From ZC4RG17 sp035304485 (lineage in GTDB: Bacteria; Actinomycetota; Acidimicrobiia; Spongiisociales; ZC4RG35), in assembly GCA_035304485.1 (NCBI GenBank), contig DATGPZ010000268.1, forward strand, positions 1 through 6,742: a stretch of DNA of 6,742 bases, given 5' to 3'. Made by a program: the position numbers and the translations under genes. Positions 5,947-6,742 of the stretch are shown here, one piece after another (positions within the stretch are counted from its first letter, which is position 1; each line of letters starts with the position of its first letter). Under the pieces are notes generated by a model that searched no databases, was not told the origin of the DNA, and saw only the letters and a list, made by a program, of their open reading frames with translations.

Positions 5947-6742
5947 TCAGCTCAGGGCGGCGGCGGCCGCCAGGACGGCACCGGTCCACAGTTCGAGGCG
6001 GGCGGTCTGGGAGAGGACGGGTATCAGGGCTCTGCCCTCGACTCCCGAGCGGATGGTGCGATTGGGCCCGACGGCGAACGGCGCCAGGAAGGCGGCCAGG
6101 GCGGTGGGGAGGGGAGTGAGCCCGCTCACAGCCGCCGAGGCGATCACCGCGTACGCCCCGTAGGTGAGCACGGCGTACAGCGTGGCGGTGCGTTCTCTGC
6201 CCAGGATCACGGCCAGAGTTCGCTTTCCGGCGCGGGCGTCGGTGTCGATGTCGCGACGGTTGTTCGCCACCAGGATGGCGGCCGCCAGCATTCCCATCGG
6301 CACCGCCGCGATCCAAGCATCCCGGGGTGCCGTCATGTCGTGCACGAAGCGACTGCCGACCGTCGCCACCAGACCGAAGAAGACGAACACGAACACCTCG
6401 CCCAGACCCTTGTATCCATAGGGAATCGGGCCACCGACATAGGTCAGCATCGCCAGGATCGAAACGATCCCGATCACGGCCACCCACCAGCCGGCGATCT
6501 GGATCAGCCACACTCCACACAGCGACGCCACCAGCACCGCCAGGGCGGTGGCGATCCACATCTGGCGCAGAGAGACCGTCCCGTCGGCCACCAGACGCCG
6601 GGGACCCACTCGATCGGGAGGATCGGCCCCCCGGGCGCCGTCGGAGGCGTCGTTGGCGAAATTGGCGGCTACCTGGATGGCGAGAGCTCCCACCAGCGCG
6701 GCGACGAAGGCGTCCCAGCGGAAGACGTCGTCTCCGGCCGCC
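5947..6742 (-). CDS. menA: 1,4-dihydroxy-2-naphthoate polyprenyltransferase MenA, N-terminus cut by the window edge
   Basis: This integral membrane UbiA-superfamily enzyme attaches a polyprenyl chain to 1,4-dihydroxy-2-naphthoate to make demethylmenaquinone. The reading frame stays open to the right edge; 264 residues are visible and roughly the first 25-40 are missing. Numbering visible residues from the edge: the first Mg-diphosphate motif NDASDGARGAD lies at 30-40, followed by DRVGPRRL at 43-50. The MenA-typical GGPIPYGYKGLGEVFVFVFF lies at 103-122, and the second aspartate motif NNRRDIDTD at 160-168 is followed by GKRTLAVILG. Several hydrophobic segments (about 62-81, 84-101, 114-133, 143-159 and near the C-terminus) are as expected for a multi-pass protein. 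These motifs favour MenA over UbiA or other prenyltransferases. An internal GTG at 6693 is not the real start because it would drop the conserved upstream helix. It is followed on the same strand by the SDR gene. Confidence 0.94.
   Translation of the reverse strand, partial: AAGDDVFRWDAFVAALVGALAIQVAANFANDASDGARGADPPDRVGPRRLVADGTVSLRQMWIATALAVLVASLCGVWLIQIAGWWVAVIGIVSILAMLTYVGGPIPYGYKGLGEVFVFVFFGLVATVGSRFVHDMTAPRDAWIAAVPMGMLAAAILVANNRRDIDTDARAGKRTLAVILGRERTATLYAVLTYGAYAVIASAAVSGLTPLPTALAAFLAPFAVGPNRTIRSGVEGRALIPVLSQTARLELWTGAVLAAAAALS

Noticed and set aside
4857..6119. 420-residue plus-strand frame
   Set aside because: It is antisense to the small membrane protein, SDR and menA genes, with no domain features.
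5549..6559. 336-residue minus-strand frame
   Set aside because: It spans menA and the SDR out of frame; its composition is R/G/H-rich and both underlying genes carry intact motifs.
6691..6693. GTG at 6693 as the start of menA
   Set aside because: The frame remains open to the window edge and upstream residues continue a MenA-like helix, so the gene is partial rather than starting here.
1..6742. Mobile element, CRISPR, tRNA/rRNA or defence system
   Set aside because: No transposase or integrase motifs, no regularly spaced repeats, no cloverleaf sequence and no toxin-antitoxin or nuclease domains were found; all long frames are explained by metabolic genes.

Overview
The window is GC-rich, densely coded bacterial DNA with six complete genes, one gene cut by the right edge, and no intergenic gap longer than about 140 bases. 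No RNA gene, insertion sequence, CRISPR array or prophage sign was found. High GC, GTG starts, apparent leaderless promoters, a menaquinone-pathway MenA and a PPDK/MeaB pairing suggest an actinobacterium, perhaps an Acidimicrobiia-type lineage. This is inference from style and gene families, not from a marker gene.

Layout: a short NifU C-terminal-domain iron-sulfur protein (21-311, +) ends 3 bases from the end of a convergent MeaB-family GTPase (315-1235, -). Upstream of meaB on the same strand is a full-length pyruvate, phosphate dikinase (ppdK, 1280-3919, -). A 138-base divergent region separates ppdK from a CBS-CBS-BON protein (4058-4705, +). That gene ends 2 bases from the end of a convergent small single-pass membrane protein (4708-5079, -). 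Upstream of it on the minus strand lie a short-chain dehydrogenase (5133-5897, -) and the C-terminal 264 residues of MenA (5947-6742, -).

How the genes may work together: PPDK interconverts pyruvate and PEP while consuming or producing ATP and AMP. The divergent CBS protein belongs to a family that often binds adenine nucleotides, so a shared energy-linked control is plausible but unproven. MeaB protects adenosylcobalamin-dependent acyl-CoA mutases and so feeds propionyl-CoA carbon into the TCA cycle, near where PPDK draws PEP. menA, the dehydrogenase and the small membrane protein may form a loose second operon (gaps of 49 and 53 bases) tied to membrane quinone, though only MenA has a clear function.

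I did not find a convincing undescribed system; this reads as ordinary core metabolism. The points most worth a second look are the apparent leaderless start signals of meaB and the dehydrogenase, a pair of perfect palindromes in front of meaB, the divergent CBS-BON/ppdK arrangement, the uncharacterised 123-residue membrane protein, and two nearly abutting convergent gene ends.
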